Assembly: GCA_964410665.1 (NCBI GenBank)
Contig: CAYPIE010000176.1
Location: forward strand, 1 to 6,577
Source of the DNA: CAYPIE01 sp964410665
GTDB taxonomy: Bacteria > Planctomycetota > Planctomycetia > Gemmatales > Gemmataceae
Direction: 5' to 3'
DNA: 6,577 nucleotides
Shown here: one piece after another, positions 6,523 through 6,577 of the stretch
Numbering within the stretch: position 1 is the stretch's first letter
How the letters are laid out: each line of letters starts with the position of its first letter
Made by a program: the position numbers and the translations under genes
The notes under the pieces: model-generated
The model's input: only the letters and a program-made list of their open reading frames with translations
What the model was told of the DNA's origin: nothing
Databases searched by the model: none

Positions 6523-6577
6523 CGCAGAGACAGAAGCGTTTGCGATGCGCAGAGACAGAAGCGTTTGCGATGCGCAG
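6523..6577. repeat. 25-bp tandem repeat array, 2.2 copies, running off the right edge
   Basis: Two exact copies of the 25-bp unit CGCAGAGACAGAAGCGTTTG+CGATG lie at 6523-6547 and 6548-6572, and the first five bases of a third copy fill 6573-6577. The array begins 8 bases after the lipoprotein stop codon and continues past the window. Copies are contiguous with no spacers, and 25 is not a multiple of three, so it is neither a CRISPR array nor an in-frame peptide repeat. Each unit contains short self-complementary CGC/GCG arms (AACGC/GCGTT at the left boundary). Confidence 0.92.

Noticed and set aside
6523..6577. CRISPR array
   Set aside because: The 25-bp units are directly adjacent with no spacers, and no cas gene is in view.

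Overview
The window looks like chromosomal DNA from a planctomycete, most likely of the Gemmata group. The main evidence is a DUF1559 prepilin-like protein followed by a one-base-overlapping small lipoprotein gene, a pairing very common in that phylum. Giant proline-linked secreted proteins and a GC-rich sequence are consistent with this. The assignment is inferred from gene content; no rRNA or other phylogenetic marker is present.

Layout, left to right. (1) Positions 1-1705, plus strand: the 3' part of a large modular extracellular protein. Its reading frame is open through the left edge, so the gene starts upstream. The visible 567 residues are a Pro/Gln-rich linker, a ~155-residue domain, a 28-proline linker, a second copy of the same domain (roughly 60% identical by hand alignment), a 14-proline linker and a C-terminal CBM6-like carbohydrate-binding module. 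A strong intrinsic terminator follows. (2) Positions 1802-4259, minus strand: two tightly packed genes, read right to left. The first is a Tat-exported beta-propeller protein with conserved His motifs reminiscent of oligogalacturonate lyases. The second is an acetate/propionate kinase whose Shine-Dalgarno overlaps the stop codon of the first. A candidate promoter lies in the 121-bp divergent gap at 4260-4380. (3) Positions 4381-4917, plus strand: a small secreted protein of unknown function. (4) Positions 5031-6514, plus strand: the DUF1559 prepilin-like gene (GTG start) and the lipoprotein gene, translationally coupled. (5) Positions 6523-6577: the start of a 25-bp tandem repeat array that runs off the right edge.

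Functionally, much of the window concerns the cell surface: a carbohydrate-binding modular protein, a possible polysaccharide-related beta-propeller, a pseudopilin and a lipoprotein. The exception is the cytoplasmic acetate kinase. A link between carbohydrate handling and acetyl-phosphate metabolism is tempting but unproven. I see no tRNA, rRNA, CRISPR array, transposase or complete mobile element. No clearly new multi-gene system is evident. The most unusual items are the duplicated proline-linked domain, the propeller-kinase operon and the 25-bp repeat array.
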